A DNA stretch of 64,000 nt from Steroidobacter agaridevorans (GTDB lineage Bacteria; Pseudomonadota; Gammaproteobacteria; Steroidobacterales; Steroidobacteraceae), in NCBI RefSeq assembly GCF_009932555.1, contig NZ_BLJO01000005.1, positions 401,556 through 465,555 on the forward strand. The letters run 5' to 3'. This document shows positions 9,501 through 16,461 of the stretch, piece by piece. Positions within the stretch are counted from its first letter, which is position 1, and every line of letters begins with the position of its first letter. The position numbers and the translations under genes are program-made. The notes beneath the pieces were generated by a model. The model was not told the DNA's origin. It saw only the letters and a list, made by a program, of their open reading frames with translations, and searched no databases.

Positions 9501-9798
9501 GGGCTCGCACTGGGAAATGTGGACCTTCGTATCGGGCGGCATGTCGCCCATGCAAGCGCTGCAAGCCGCAACGATTCAGCCGGCGCAGTACATGGGCCTC
9601 GATAAGGATCTCGGCTCGATCGAAGCAGGCAAGCTCGCGGATCTACTCGTGCTCGATGGCAATCCGATCGAAGACATCCGCGTCACGGACGATATTGCGT
9701 ACGTGATTCAGAACGGACGCATCTACGAAGGCGGCACGCTCACGGAGCAGCTGACCGGCAAACATCAGCTCGCGCCGCTGTTCTGGCAGAAGAAGTAG
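6577..9798 (+). CDS. Exported amidohydrolase with N-terminal TolB-like beta-propeller
   Basis: 1073 residues from the ATG at 6577, placed 6 nt after GAAAGG; an ATG two codons upstream abuts the ribosome site and is less likely. Signal peptide LLLGSLLAALAAAAHGAEQ. Residues about 50-620 carry repeated PD40/WD40-like blades (for example SVDVSPDGSRVLFD, QPRYSPDGNNILFTSDR, EPTFSADGQYLYYT, FPSWSRDGKNLVFV). The C-terminal 400 residues are an amidohydrolase domain: MPGLIDIHAHG (metal HxH), SVKNYNQ (candidate Lys ligand), GLEHNNP, HIGAHGQREG and a C-terminal GSIEAGKLADLLVLDGNP. Such fusions are periplasmic hydrolases of unknown substrate, possibly cyclic peptides or amides. Convergent with an exported RidA gene. 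Confidence 0.9.
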   Translation: MPRSRLLLGSLLAALAAAAHGAEQKTWDVNAPPGERREIPIDVRSGTWLSVDVSPDGSRVLFDLLGDIYELPIAGGEARSLTSGLAWDMQPRYSPDGNNILFTSDRAGGDNLWLMDRNGNAPRQLTKEDFRLLNDAAWHPNGRYVAGRKHFTTRRSLGTGEIWFYNLDGGDGVQVVKRQSEEFQKELGEPTFSADGQYLYYTQNVTPGNRFAYAQDVNSEVFAIKRLDLESGETSDAVSGPGGSVRPTPSPDGRYLAFIRRLRTPEALQTALYTQDLRSGEIKLIYADLDRDMQETWAVNGLYPRMDWMPDSKSLVFWSGGGIKRVDIASLAVSDIPFHVTGTRASIAPPRFQVDVAPDQVQARMVRFATVSPNGQRVVYESFGRLWIRDVNGGAARQLTSDADNAFELFPSWSRDGKNLVFVRWTDATLGEIRVVGAGGGKSRAVTKQPGHYYQPRFTPKGDAIVVQRAAGGYLTSPNWSAEPGLYRVPTGGGELQKLTDKGRNAHFIDSSDRIYYTEDADAAKENEPAHELVSVDAQGTDRRVHARSNYASKIEVSPSGEYIAFRENFHVYVVPMPPGGTLDLSPKTKAVRVVRASEIGGDYLNWTDGDTLTWSLGPTLYRGEMSALFPKPASSGAEPAPMYGQRIADLSSSRAADKPTGVVALTGARIITMNGEQVIDNGVIVIRNNRIAAVGAANSVQIPADAQRLDLAGKTVMPGLIDIHAHGPQGVEDLIPQQNWSALAHLGLGVTTIHDPSNSATEIFAAAEYQRAGLVPAPRIFSTGDVVYGARSEGLADIGNIDDARHHIQRLKSQGAISVKNYNQPRREQRQMVVTAARENGLMVVAEGGSLYPMDMTIIADGNTGLEHNNPPQRFYDDVLQFWPKTGVGYTPTLVVTFGGLGAEFLYYQESDVWAHPLLSKYVPPHIVQPRSVRRQMAPKTDYQPALDSAGNAKKLMELGVSVHIGAHGQREGLGSHWEMWTFVSGGMSPMQALQAATIQPAQYMGLDKDLGSIEAGKLADLLVLDGNPIEDIRVTDDIAYVIQNGRIYEGGTLTEQLTGKHQLAPLFWQKK

Positions 9799-9809
9799 GG
9801 TCATGTCGC

Positions 9810-9838
9810 GGCTGCGGCGGCTCATCACCGCCGCAGCC
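9810..9838. terminator. Perfect 11-bp inverted repeat between convergent genes
   Basis: GGCTGCGGCGG, loop ctcatca, CCGCCGCAGCC. It lies in the 55-bp gap between the convergent amidohydrolase and RidA stops, so it may terminate both transcripts. No T tract on either side. Confidence 0.5.
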
Positions 9839-9853
9839 CGGTAAGCTGCGACC

Positions 9854-10333
9854 TCAGCGAGTCTCTTTCTGCGGCACGTAAGCGATGCACTCCAACTCGA
9901 CTCGCGCATTCATTGCGAGGCCGCTCGCCGCTAACGCACTCCGCGCCGGAAACGGCTTCTTGAAAAACTCGCGATAGACCGTATTGAACGCCGGCCACTC
10001 CGCGATATCGGCGAGGAACACCGTGCACTTCACCACGTCGCTCAGCGACGCTCCGTTGGCTTCGAGCACATGCTTCACGTTCGTCAGCGTCTGACGCGAT
10101 TCCGGCACGATGCCGCCCGGCGGCAGTTTGGCGCTGGCGGGGTCTTCGCCGATCTGGCCGCTGAGGTAAAGGAAATCTCCGGCTCGCACCGCTTCCGAGA
10201 ACGGCCGGTCCAGTTTCAGCGCGCGCTCCGAGTTCAGGAATTGCGGTTTATCGGCAGCGCCGCTGCTCACCGTAGCCAGCAGCGCGAGCGCGCCAACGAT
10301 CGTCCTTGCTCCAATCCGACTGCGAATCAGCAT
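9854..10333 (-). CDS. Exported RidA/YjgF-family protein
   Basis: 159 residues. RidA proteins are trimers that hydrolyse reactive enamine/imine intermediates, normally in the cytoplasm. Here the N-terminus is a signal peptide (GARTIVGALALLATVSSGAADK), so this copy is predicted periplasmic. Core motifs: FLYLSGQIGEDP, QTLTNVKHVLEANGASLSDVVK, and ARSALAASGL, which holds the substrate-binding Arg, followed by VELECIAYV with the usual Glu. The active-site set appears complete. Convergent with the large amidohydrolase; a joint role in a degradation pathway is possible but unproven. Confidence 0.87.
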   Translation of the reverse strand: MLIRSRIGARTIVGALALLATVSSGAADKPQFLNSERALKLDRPFSEAVRAGDFLYLSGQIGEDPASAKLPPGGIVPESRQTLTNVKHVLEANGASLSDVVKCTVFLADIAEWPAFNTVYREFFKKPFPARSALAASGLAMNARVELECIAYVPQKETR

Positions 10334-10394
10334 ATACGGCCTCTGATGTTATCGTTCGTGACCGACAGCTTAGCCCGTCCGCGGCCTTCCCCGG

Positions 10395-10492
10395 CAGCTC
10401 CTGCACGTCCCTGTGCCCGCTGCATCAGGGCTCCTGCCCAAGTCAGCTCCTGCACGTCCCTGTGCCCGCTGCATCAGGGCTCCTGCCCAAGT
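10395..10492. repeat. Two tandem copies of a 49-bp interspersed element
   Basis: Copies at 10395-10443 and 10444-10492 appear identical (beginning CAGCTCCTGCACGTCCCTGT). A decayed third copy follows (CAGCTTCGTCC then TTGCATCAGG). Each unit can fold as CCCTG-tGC with GC-atCAGGG. The inverted copy at 15518-15566 is nearly identical, showing a dispersed repeat family. Confidence 0.85.
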
Positions 10493-10579
10493 CAGCTTCG
10501 TCCTTTCGGTTCGTTGCATCAGGTGTGCAATTCGCGTGGCCCACTCATCGACGAACGTCAGCCAGGATAAAATTGCGCC

Positions 10580-11266
10580 ATGACGACGCTCGCCGAAATG
10601 AATAACCCCATCTGGTCCGCCCTGACCTCCGCGCAAGCTCACTTTGCCATCGGCGGGCCGATCGCCAAACGTTATCCCGCGGAAGTCGCGCCCTTCATCG
10701 CTGTGCCTGAGCCGACTGCCGCCGCAGCCGACGCGCTCGCCGAGCTCGTGTCGCCGGGTGAGATCGTCAACATCGTCAGCGTCACTCCCAAGCTCGACAA
10801 GGGTTGGGAGCTCCTCGCCACCGGCGACATCGTGCAGATGGTCTGGCGCGACGACGTCCCTTCACCCGACGAGGACGCTACAGGCATCACACCGCTGACT
10901 GACGTCGACACCCCTGACATGCTCGGCCTCACCGCGCTGGTGTTCCCTGGTTACTTTCGCCGGCGCACGCCGGAGATGGGCGAATACTTCGGCATCCGGC
11001 AGGAGGGACAATTCGCTGCGATGGCTGGCGAGCGCATGAAGCTGCATGGCTATGAAGAAATCAGCGCCGTCTGCACGCATCCCGACTTCACCGGCCGAGG
11101 TCTCGCCGCGCGTCTGATCAATCTGCTGGTCGCGAAGCAATTGAAACGCGGCATCGTGCCGTTCCTGCACGTCAACGAAGCGAATGCTCGCGCGCGAGCT
11201 TTGTACGCTCGTCTCGGCTTTGCCGATCGGGCGCTGCTGCCGTTGTGGTTGTTGAAGCGGGTTTAG
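10580..11266 (+). CDS. GNAT family N-acetyltransferase (FR47-like)
   Basis: 228 residues. The C-terminal half contains the acetyl-CoA-binding core: EISAVCTHPDFTGRGLAARLINLLV (motif A, V-x-x-x-P-x-x-x-G-x-G) and a later VNEANARARALYARLGF segment (motif B). The N-terminal half (about 1-110) is less conserved, as in FR47-like enzymes. Substrate unknown; cytoplasmic. It follows the tandem repeat and stands alone. Confidence 0.85.
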   Translation: MTTLAEMNNPIWSALTSAQAHFAIGGPIAKRYPAEVAPFIAVPEPTAAAADALAELVSPGEIVNIVSVTPKLDKGWELLATGDIVQMVWRDDVPSPDEDATGITPLTDVDTPDMLGLTALVFPGYFRRRTPEMGEYFGIRQEGQFAAMAGERMKLHGYEEISAVCTHPDFTGRGLAARLINLLVAKQLKRGIVPFLHVNEANARARALYARLGFADRALLPLWLLKRV

Positions 11267-11440
11267 GGTCCATCCAGCAAATCCCCTAAGCTCCCCTCCC
11301 TACGCGGCGCCCCGACCCCTGACGGGCGATCTTACACCCCCGCTCCGAGCTGTACCGACAGCTGCATAGAAATCAGCCGTTTGCATCGCGGGTACGACAA
11401 TTGCTTGTCAGCCCGTTGTCTTATCATCAGGGGAGAGTCC

Positions 11441-12004
11441 ATGAGTTTCAGATCCACCTGCCTGAGCGCATTCGTGCTGGCGCTCTCGGCATTTACGTAT
11501 ACGCAGTCGGCGGGCGCGGCGCCGCTGCTCTGTCAGGAAGTCAACAAGAACCACACGTTTGTCGACACCTCGGTGGTGGCATCGTGCCTGGGGGCTGGCG
11601 TCGGCAACATCAACGGCAATCCGGGCACGGACGATTTCCTGACCGGTGAAGGCGCCGGCTCGGGACTGATCGGCATCGGTTCGGGAACCTTCACTCAGGA
11701 CGGCAACACCGGCACGTTCGCGCTGGACGCCAGCCTGTGGGACGCCTGGAGCGAGATCGCGATCGGCCTCAAGTTCGGCACCGGCAACCAGGCCGATGAA
11801 TGGTTCGTCTATCTGCTGAACCCGCTGGTTTCCAGCGGCCTCTGGGAATTCATCGACGCGGACGGCAAACGCGGCGGCGGTCTGTCGCACGTGCAGCTCT
11901 ACGGCCGCACGCCGAACACGAATGTGCCGGAGCCCGGCACACTTGCGCTGCTCGGCATCGGACTGCTCGGCACTGCCGTGGCGCGCCGTCGCAAGCAAGC
12001 CTGA
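11441..12004 (+). CDS. PEP-CTERM sorting domain protein
   Basis: 187 residues from the ATG at 11441, preceded by GGGGAGAG. Signal peptide ending near SAGAAP, a Gly/Asp/Thr-rich body with little hydrophobic character, and a classic C-terminal sorting signal: VPEPGTLALLGIGLLGTAVA followed by RRRKQA. PEP-CTERM proteins are processed by EpsH/exosortase and are tied to extracellular polysaccharide; the exosortase must be elsewhere in the genome. A strong terminator follows directly. The body shows no recognised domain. Confidence 0.9.
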   Translation: MSFRSTCLSAFVLALSAFTYTQSAGAAPLLCQEVNKNHTFVDTSVVASCLGAGVGNINGNPGTDDFLTGEGAGSGLIGIGSGTFTQDGNTGTFALDASLWDAWSEIAIGLKFGTGNQADEWFVYLLNPLVSSGLWEFIDADGKRGGGLSHVQLYGRTPNTNVPEPGTLALLGIGLLGTAVARRRKQA

Positions 12005-12034
12005 TACAACAACCACAACGTTTCTCGATACCTG

Positions 12035-12062
12035 AAGCCCCGCCTCGTGCGGGGCTTTTTTT
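12035..12062 (+). terminator. Rho-independent terminator of the PEP-CTERM gene
   Basis: AAGCCCCGC, loop ctcgt, GCGGGGCTT, then an unbroken run of T to 12062. Perfect 9-bp stem plus T tract, 31 bp after the stop codon. The clearest intrinsic terminator in the window. Confidence 0.92.
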
Positions 12063-12161
12063 ATGCGCCGGTGCGCTTCTGTCACCGACGCGCTCCCAGA
12101 ACGCGCCGGGGGTCGCCAGGCGCAGTGCCTAAGATCGGCGTCGATTCCAGGGGAGACGCCA

Positions 12162-13418
12162 ATGAGCACACACAACAACGCTCGGCTTTGGGCAACCATC
12201 ATTTGCCTTGCCGTGACCACGCAGGTCGCACAGGCTGATGGCAACAACGATTGCCCGCTTTGCCCGCCGATGGCCACCGTGCCCGCGGGCACCTTCCAGA
12301 TGGGCAAGACCGTGAATCGCGGCTACGGCGAGATCGACGGCCCGACGCACACCGTGACATTCGAGCAGCCCTTCAAAGTCGCGAAACACGAAGTCACGCT
12401 CGGCGAATTTCGCTCCTTCACGCGCGCGACCGGCTACGTCTCGGAGCGCAAATGCAATGTCTATAAAGAAGGCACGAATTGGTACATCGATCCAGAACGC
12501 AACTGGGCCAACCCCGGCTTCGCTCAGCCGGAGAATCACCCCGTCGTCTGCGTCAGCTGGAAAGATGCGCAGGCCTACATCGACTGGTTGAACGGCAAGA
12601 CCGGCCGCAACTATCGCCTGCCATCCGAAGCGGAGTGGGAATACATCGCGAGCACAGCAACTCTCAGCGGCGCTCGCGCTGTCACGCACGACAACGCCAA
12701 CATCGGCAAAGTCGAATGCTGTGGCGGCAAGGTGCAAGGCAAAGACAAATGGATGCAAACCGCGCCGATCGGCAGCTTCCCGCCGGACAACTATGGCCTG
12801 CACGACATGCGCGGCAATGTTTGGGAATGGCAGCGCGATTGCTATCACGACAACTACAACGGCGCGCCGGTCGACGGTGACGCACGCGAATCGTGCCCAA
12901 CGACGGGATATCACGTCGTGCGCGGCGGCTCGTATGGCGACGCCGGTGAGTTCCTCGAACAACGCTTCCGCCTGCGCGGCCCCGCGGATCAAGGCTTCTT
13001 CACGGTTGGTTTCAGGTTGGCTGAGTCGTCAGCCGAAGCTGCTACGGCAGCGACACATCCGGTCAGCGCAATGTTCGAAGCCACGCGGGCCAGGAACGTC
13101 GATGCGGTGGCCGGCTTTCTGTCCAGCTCGGTCGAGCCAGAAATCGTCTATTACTGGGGCGAGACGGTGAAGGGTCGCGACAACATCGTGCAATGGCATC
13201 GCGAATGGTTTGCCGAGCAGGGCTGGGTGCTTGCAAAGGAGAAGCTCGAGCGCGCCTTCACCGATCAGAAGCTCGCGGCGTTGAGCTATTCGATCGAGTA
13301 CATCAAGAGCGCCGAACGAAAGTTCCGCATCCTGATCGATTGCACGCTGGTCAAAGAAGGCAACGCCTGGAAGATCGCGCGCATGCAGCAGACGCTGCTG
13401 GAAGGCCCGCAATCGTGA
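12162..13418 (+). CDS. Sulfatase-modifying-factor (FGE-like) domain fused to a SnoaL-like domain
   Basis: 418 residues from the ATG at 12162, preceded by AGGGGAG. Signal peptide (IICLAVTTQVAQAD). Residues about 35-290 are a SUMF1/FGE-sulfatase fold: MATVPAGTFQMG, HEVTLGEFRSF, PVVCVSWKDAQAYIDWLN, RLPSEAEWEYIA, GNVWEW, VVRGGSYGD and GFRLAE. The cysteine pair used by true formylglycine-generating enzymes is not evident, so it may bind rather than oxidise. Residues about 300-418 (AMFEATRARNVDAVAGFL ... NAWKIARMQQ) look like an NTF2/SnoaL-type domain. Exported; partner unknown. Confidence 0.85.
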   Translation: MSTHNNARLWATIICLAVTTQVAQADGNNDCPLCPPMATVPAGTFQMGKTVNRGYGEIDGPTHTVTFEQPFKVAKHEVTLGEFRSFTRATGYVSERKCNVYKEGTNWYIDPERNWANPGFAQPENHPVVCVSWKDAQAYIDWLNGKTGRNYRLPSEAEWEYIASTATLSGARAVTHDNANIGKVECCGGKVQGKDKWMQTAPIGSFPPDNYGLHDMRGNVWEWQRDCYHDNYNGAPVDGDARESCPTTGYHVVRGGSYGDAGEFLEQRFRLRGPADQGFFTVGFRLAESSAEAATAATHPVSAMFEATRARNVDAVAGFLSSSVEPEIVYYWGETVKGRDNIVQWHREWFAEQGWVLAKEKLERAFTDQKLAALSYSIEYIKSAERKFRILIDCTLVKEGNAWKIARMQQTLLEGPQS

Positions 13419-13513
13419 ACTGCATCACAGTTTGAAGGGTCTATTGCCCTCTCAACGCCCCGCTCGATTCGGCGTTTGGCGACAGCATCGTTCCGCCGAA
13501 CGGGATTGATATC

Positions 13514-13559
13514 ATGGCGCCCTGGTCTACGACTCCTACAGCCTCCAGGGCGCTCCATG
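13514..13559 (+). promoter_or_regulatory. Hairpin predicted to bury the ribosome site and start codon of the 13557 gene
   Basis: GCGCCCTGG (13517-13525) is perfectly complementary to CCAGGGCGC (13545-13553), which contains the AGGG ribosome site. With a 2-nt bulge, ATGG at 13514 can extend pairing into the CCAT of the start codon. A 19-nt loop lies between. Geometry as in translation-inhibiting leaders; not tested. Confidence 0.45.
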
Positions 13560-14126
13560 TTCAACCGTTTATTCAAGACAGCTTTCGCTGCACTCCTGTG
13601 CGCGTCCGTCCTCAGCAGCACGCCTGCGTTGAGCGATCCGCCCGACCATGCAAAGGCACACGGGTGGCGTAAGAAACACGACCCTCGCTATATCGGCTAC
13701 ACGGGCCGCGAATGGGAATATGACTACGGCGTGCGTGAAGGCTCATGCCATCGCAAGGAGATCGGCACTGTCGTCGGCGCAGTCGCTGGCGGTGTGATCG
13801 GCTCGCAGATCGGTGATGGCACCGGCCGCACCGTGGCCATCATCGCCGGCACCGTGCTCGGCGGCTTGATCGGTCGTGAGATCGGCGAAGAGCTCGACGA
13901 GGCCGATCGCGGCTGCTTTGGCCACGCGCTCGAATTGGTCGAGGCAGGCCGCCCCGTGCATTGGCTGAACGATCGCACTCACGTCGACTACGTGCTCACG
14001 CCGCTCGGCATGGCCGATTCGAAGAACTGTCGCAAGTTCAAGCTGAAGGCCACGTCGGGCAAGAAGAGCAAGACTTCCGAAGGCCGCGCCTGCCGCAACG
14101 GCGATGGCGTCTGGCGCATGGGCTGA
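13557..14126 (+). CDS. Glycine-zipper 2TM-domain surface protein
   Basis: 189 residues from the ATG at 13557. Signal peptide (TAFAALLCASVLSSTPALSD), then a basic His/Lys-rich stretch, then a 17-kDa-antigen-type glycine zipper at about 65-105: GTVVGAVAGGVIGSQIGDG and AGTVLGGLIGREIGEELD. The C-terminal third (CFGHALELVEAGRPVHWLND ... CRNGDGVWRMG) resembles the tail of surface antigens in this family. Such proteins reside in the periplasm or outer membrane and often belong to envelope-stress regulons. The leader can form a hairpin over the start site. Confidence 0.85.
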   Translation: MFNRLFKTAFAALLCASVLSSTPALSDPPDHAKAHGWRKKHDPRYIGYTGREWEYDYGVREGSCHRKEIGTVVGAVAGGVIGSQIGDGTGRTVAIIAGTVLGGLIGREIGEELDEADRGCFGHALELVEAGRPVHWLNDRTHVDYVLTPLGMADSKNCRKFKLKATSGKKSKTSEGRACRNGDGVWRMG

Positions 14127-14287
14127 TTGTCCGCGCGACTGCATGCGGCGCTAGTTATTAGCACACGGATACATGACCCGGCTCGTCACGAGCCCTTATC
14201 CTGAGCCGGCCGCAACTGCATGCGGCAAGGTGAGTTGTCATGATCACTTCTGTGCAGTATCTATGACGCTTCACTCGGAGAAGTTGC

Positions 14288-14572
14288 ATGTCGTGCGAAC
14301 ACATCGGTCAGGTCAAACCGCTGCCGCCGAAGACCGAAGGATGTGAGGAATGTCTGAAGTCGGGCAGCCGATGGGTGCATCTGCGCCTGTGCCTGACCTG
14401 CGGTCACGTCGGCTGTTGCGACAGCTCGCCGAATCGTCACGCGACCAAGCACTTCCATCAGACGCAGCATCCCATCGTGGCGTCGTTCGAGCCGGATGAG
14501 CGTTGGGCCTGGTGTTTCGTCGATGAGGACGCGGTGGATCTGCCTCGCGAGGCGCTGAAGTATCTGCGTTGA
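14288..14572 (+). CDS. UBP-type zinc finger protein
   Basis: 94 residues, essentially one ZnF-UBP domain: CEECLKSG, LCLTCGHVGCCDSS, then RHATKHFHQTQHPIVASF, with eight or more Cys/His ligands in the family order, and a closing WAWCFVDED. In eukaryotes the fold binds the ubiquitin C-terminus; bacterial stand-alone copies have no ubiquitin to bind and are of unknown role. The stop codon is one base away from the convergent acyltransferase stop. Confidence 0.9.
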   Translation: MSCEHIGQVKPLPPKTEGCEECLKSGSRWVHLRLCLTCGHVGCCDSSPNRHATKHFHQTQHPIVASFEPDERWAWCFVDEDAVDLPREALKYLR

Positions 14573-14573
14573 C

Positions 14574-15452
14574 TTACGCGGCGCGCAGCTGCGTGATGAG
14601 CTCGTCTTTCTCCACCCACAGGCCATTCAGCCAGCTCTGCACGCGCTCGCGAAACACCGGATCGTTTTGATAATCGCCGCCGAGGAGTTCGGCCGGAATC
14701 GCCCGCTCGCGAATATTCACTCGCACCTCGCGCACCCGATTGCCGAACAGGTCGGCCATCGTCGGCCGCCCGTCCGGATAGACGATGGTCACGTCCAGGA
14801 TCGAATGCAGCGCGCGGCCCATCGCATCCAGCACGAAGGCAATGCCGCCGGCCTTGGGCTTGAGCAGGTTGGCGAATGGCGATACCTGCTGCTCGTGCTT
14901 GGCGGGAGTGAAGCGCGTGCCTTCGACGAAATTCATCACCGACACCGGGATGTGCATGAACTTTGCGCAAGCACGCCGGGTGGCGGCGATATCTCGCCCC
15001 GCCAGCTCCGGCCGTTTATCCAGCTGTTGCCGTGAATAGCGCTTCATGAAGGGAAAATCGAGCGCCCACCACGCCAGCCCGAGCAGCGGCACCCAGAACA
15101 GCTGGCTCTTCAGGAAGAAGCGCAACAGCGGCACGCGCCGATTCAGCGCAGCCTGCAGCACCGGGATGTCGACCCAGGTCTGATGATTCGCCATCACCAG
15201 GTAATGGCCATCGGGCCGCAGCTGCGCCTCGATGTCGAACACGAAACGGGTCTGGGTGAACCAGCGAAGCATGGTGGTGTTGACGCCGATCCAGCTGGCG
15301 GCGATGGCCGTCAACAGCCAGTCACAGACGCGACGAATCGGGCGCAGGGGCAGAATGGCCTTCACCACCGCCACCAGCAGCAGCGGCGGAACGTGGATCA
15401 GGGTGTTCGTCGTGAACAACAGCGCGCCGAACGCGGTTCGTAACCAGCTCAT
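14574..15452 (-). CDS. Lysophospholipid acyltransferase family protein, YihG-like
   Basis: 292 residues from the ATG at 15452. The frame stays open upstream to 15605, but that part reads through the interspersed repeat and is not family-like. Transfers an acyl chain to a lysophospholipid (1-acylglycerol-3-phosphate type). Motifs: NHQTWVD (HX4D catalytic), a hydrophobic FWVPLLGLAWWALDFPFM motif II region, and FVEGTRFTP (phosphate-binding EGTR). One or two N-terminal membrane helices (FGALLFTTNTLIHVPPLLLVAV). Inner membrane. Length and sequence fit Escherichia coli YihG-type proteins. Confidence 0.88.
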   Translation of the reverse strand: MSWLRTAFGALLFTTNTLIHVPPLLLVAVVKAILPLRPIRRVCDWLLTAIAASWIGVNTTMLRWFTQTRFVFDIEAQLRPDGHYLVMANHQTWVDIPVLQAALNRRVPLLRFFLKSQLFWVPLLGLAWWALDFPFMKRYSRQQLDKRPELAGRDIAATRRACAKFMHIPVSVMNFVEGTRFTPAKHEQQVSPFANLLKPKAGGIAFVLDAMGRALHSILDVTIVYPDGRPTMADLFGNRVREVRVNIRERAIPAELLGGDYQNDPVFRERVQSWLNGLWVEKDELITQLRAA

Positions 15453-15517
15453 CACCAGACTCTGTCGCCCCGGCTCGGGGCGCGCGCAGCATACTGAAGA
15501 TGTAGCTGCTGTGGCGA

Positions 15518-15566
15518 ACTTGGGCAGGATGCCCTGGTGCAGCGGAGCACAGGGACGTGCAAGAGT
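15518..15566. repeat. Inverted copy of the 49-bp interspersed element
   Basis: ACTTGGGCAGGATGCCCTGG onward to GACGTGCAAGAG is the reverse complement of the 10395 unit with a few substitutions and two one-base insertions. CCCTGGTGC and GCACAGGG can form a stem. It lies between the divergent acyltransferase and DUF4159 genes. Confidence 0.8.
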
Positions 15567-15623
15567 CGCGTCGGAAGCGGCCCCACCCCGCGGAACCCAT
15601 TGCAAGCGCGGGTGGTTGATGAC

Positions 15624-16430
15624 ATGGTGCCTCGCATGAGCCGCAACTCGCCGTCATCCTCGTTTCGGCGCGTCACCCTGGATCGGGTCGCGGTCTGGCG
15701 GCTGGCCGCACTGATCGCCCTCCCCATCGTCGCCCTGGCCTCGGACACCACCGTGAACGGTCCGGCCGGGCCGAATGCCGAATTCCAGTTCATACGAATG
15801 CAGTACACCGGCACCAGCCTGTTCGGTGGCCGCGAGCGCTGGCTGACCGATTGGCCCGAGGCCGAGCAGCACCTGATCCGCGGCATCAAGCGACTGACTC
15901 GCATCAACATCGCCGAGGAAGGCCGCTACCTCAGCATCATGGACGACTCGCTGTTCGACTATCCCTGGATCTATGCGGTGGAAGTCGGCCATTGGGCATT
16001 GACCGACGAAGAAACGGTGCGGCTGCGCGAATATTTGCTACGCGGCGGCTTTTTGATGGTGGACGATTTCCACGGCACGCTGGAATGGGCCGGATTCGTT
16101 CAGGGCATGCACCGGATTTTTCCGGATCGCGCCATCGTCGACATTCCGCCGGACGACGCAGTCTTCCACGTCGCCTACGACATCGACGAGCACGTGCAGA
16201 TTCCCGGCATTCAATCGTTGTACAGCGGCCGCAACTACGAAAAGGACGGCTTCACTCCGCAGTGGCGCGGCATCTACGACGACGACGGCCGCCTGATGGT
16301 GGTGATCAATTTCAACATGGATCTCGGCGATGCCTGGGAGCACGCCGATGTGCCTGAATACTCGCTGCTATACACGACGCGCGCGTACAAATACGCGATC
16401 GACTATATTCTCTACTCGATGACGCACTAG
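15624..16430 (+). CDS. DUF4159 domain-containing exported protein
   Basis: 268 residues from the ATG at 15624; a second ATG at 15636 is possible. A signal-like segment (VWRLAALIALPIVALASD) precedes the domain. DUF4159 features: EFQFIRMQYTG, WLTDWPEAEQHLIRGIKRLT, DYPWIYAVEVGHWALTDEE, LREYLLRGGFLMVDDFHG, and SLLYTTRAYKYAIDYILYSM at the C-terminus. The domain has a glutamine-amidotransferase-like fold and is often encoded beside MoxR/von Willebrand operons; no such operon is here. Function unknown. Confidence 0.87.
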   Translation: MVPRMSRNSPSSSFRRVTLDRVAVWRLAALIALPIVALASDTTVNGPAGPNAEFQFIRMQYTGTSLFGGRERWLTDWPEAEQHLIRGIKRLTRINIAEEGRYLSIMDDSLFDYPWIYAVEVGHWALTDEETVRLREYLLRGGFLMVDDFHGTLEWAGFVQGMHRIFPDRAIVDIPPDDAVFHVAYDIDEHVQIPGIQSLYSGRNYEKDGFTPQWRGIYDDDGRLMVVINFNMDLGDAWEHADVPEYSLLYTTRAYKYAIDYILYSMTH

Positions 16431-16461
16431 CGTCCGTATCTCACCACAGGTTCGATCCGCG

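Noticed and set aside
10395-10500. Possible CRISPR array at the tandem repeat
   Set aside because: Units abut with no spacers and only two full copies; unit length 49 bp and hairpin content fit an interspersed element instead.
10306-10605. Frames through the tandem 49-bp repeat that look like short proteins (CTSLCPLHQGSCPS repeats)
   Set aside because: The apparent peptide repeat is produced by the DNA repeat itself; all frames are open because the unit length is not a multiple of three and lacks stops. No start context.
12129-12992. Long antisense frames over many genes (e.g. 287 codons over the FGE/SnoaL gene, and 620 codons over the RND pump)
   Set aside because: Antisense to well-supported genes with amino-acid compositions rich in Arg, His and Gln typical of shadow frames; no family matches recognised.
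15453-15605. 51-codon N-terminal extension of the acyltransferase
   Set aside because: It reads through the interspersed repeat (antisense) and is not shared with the YihG-like family; the ATG at 15452 gives a normal N-terminus.
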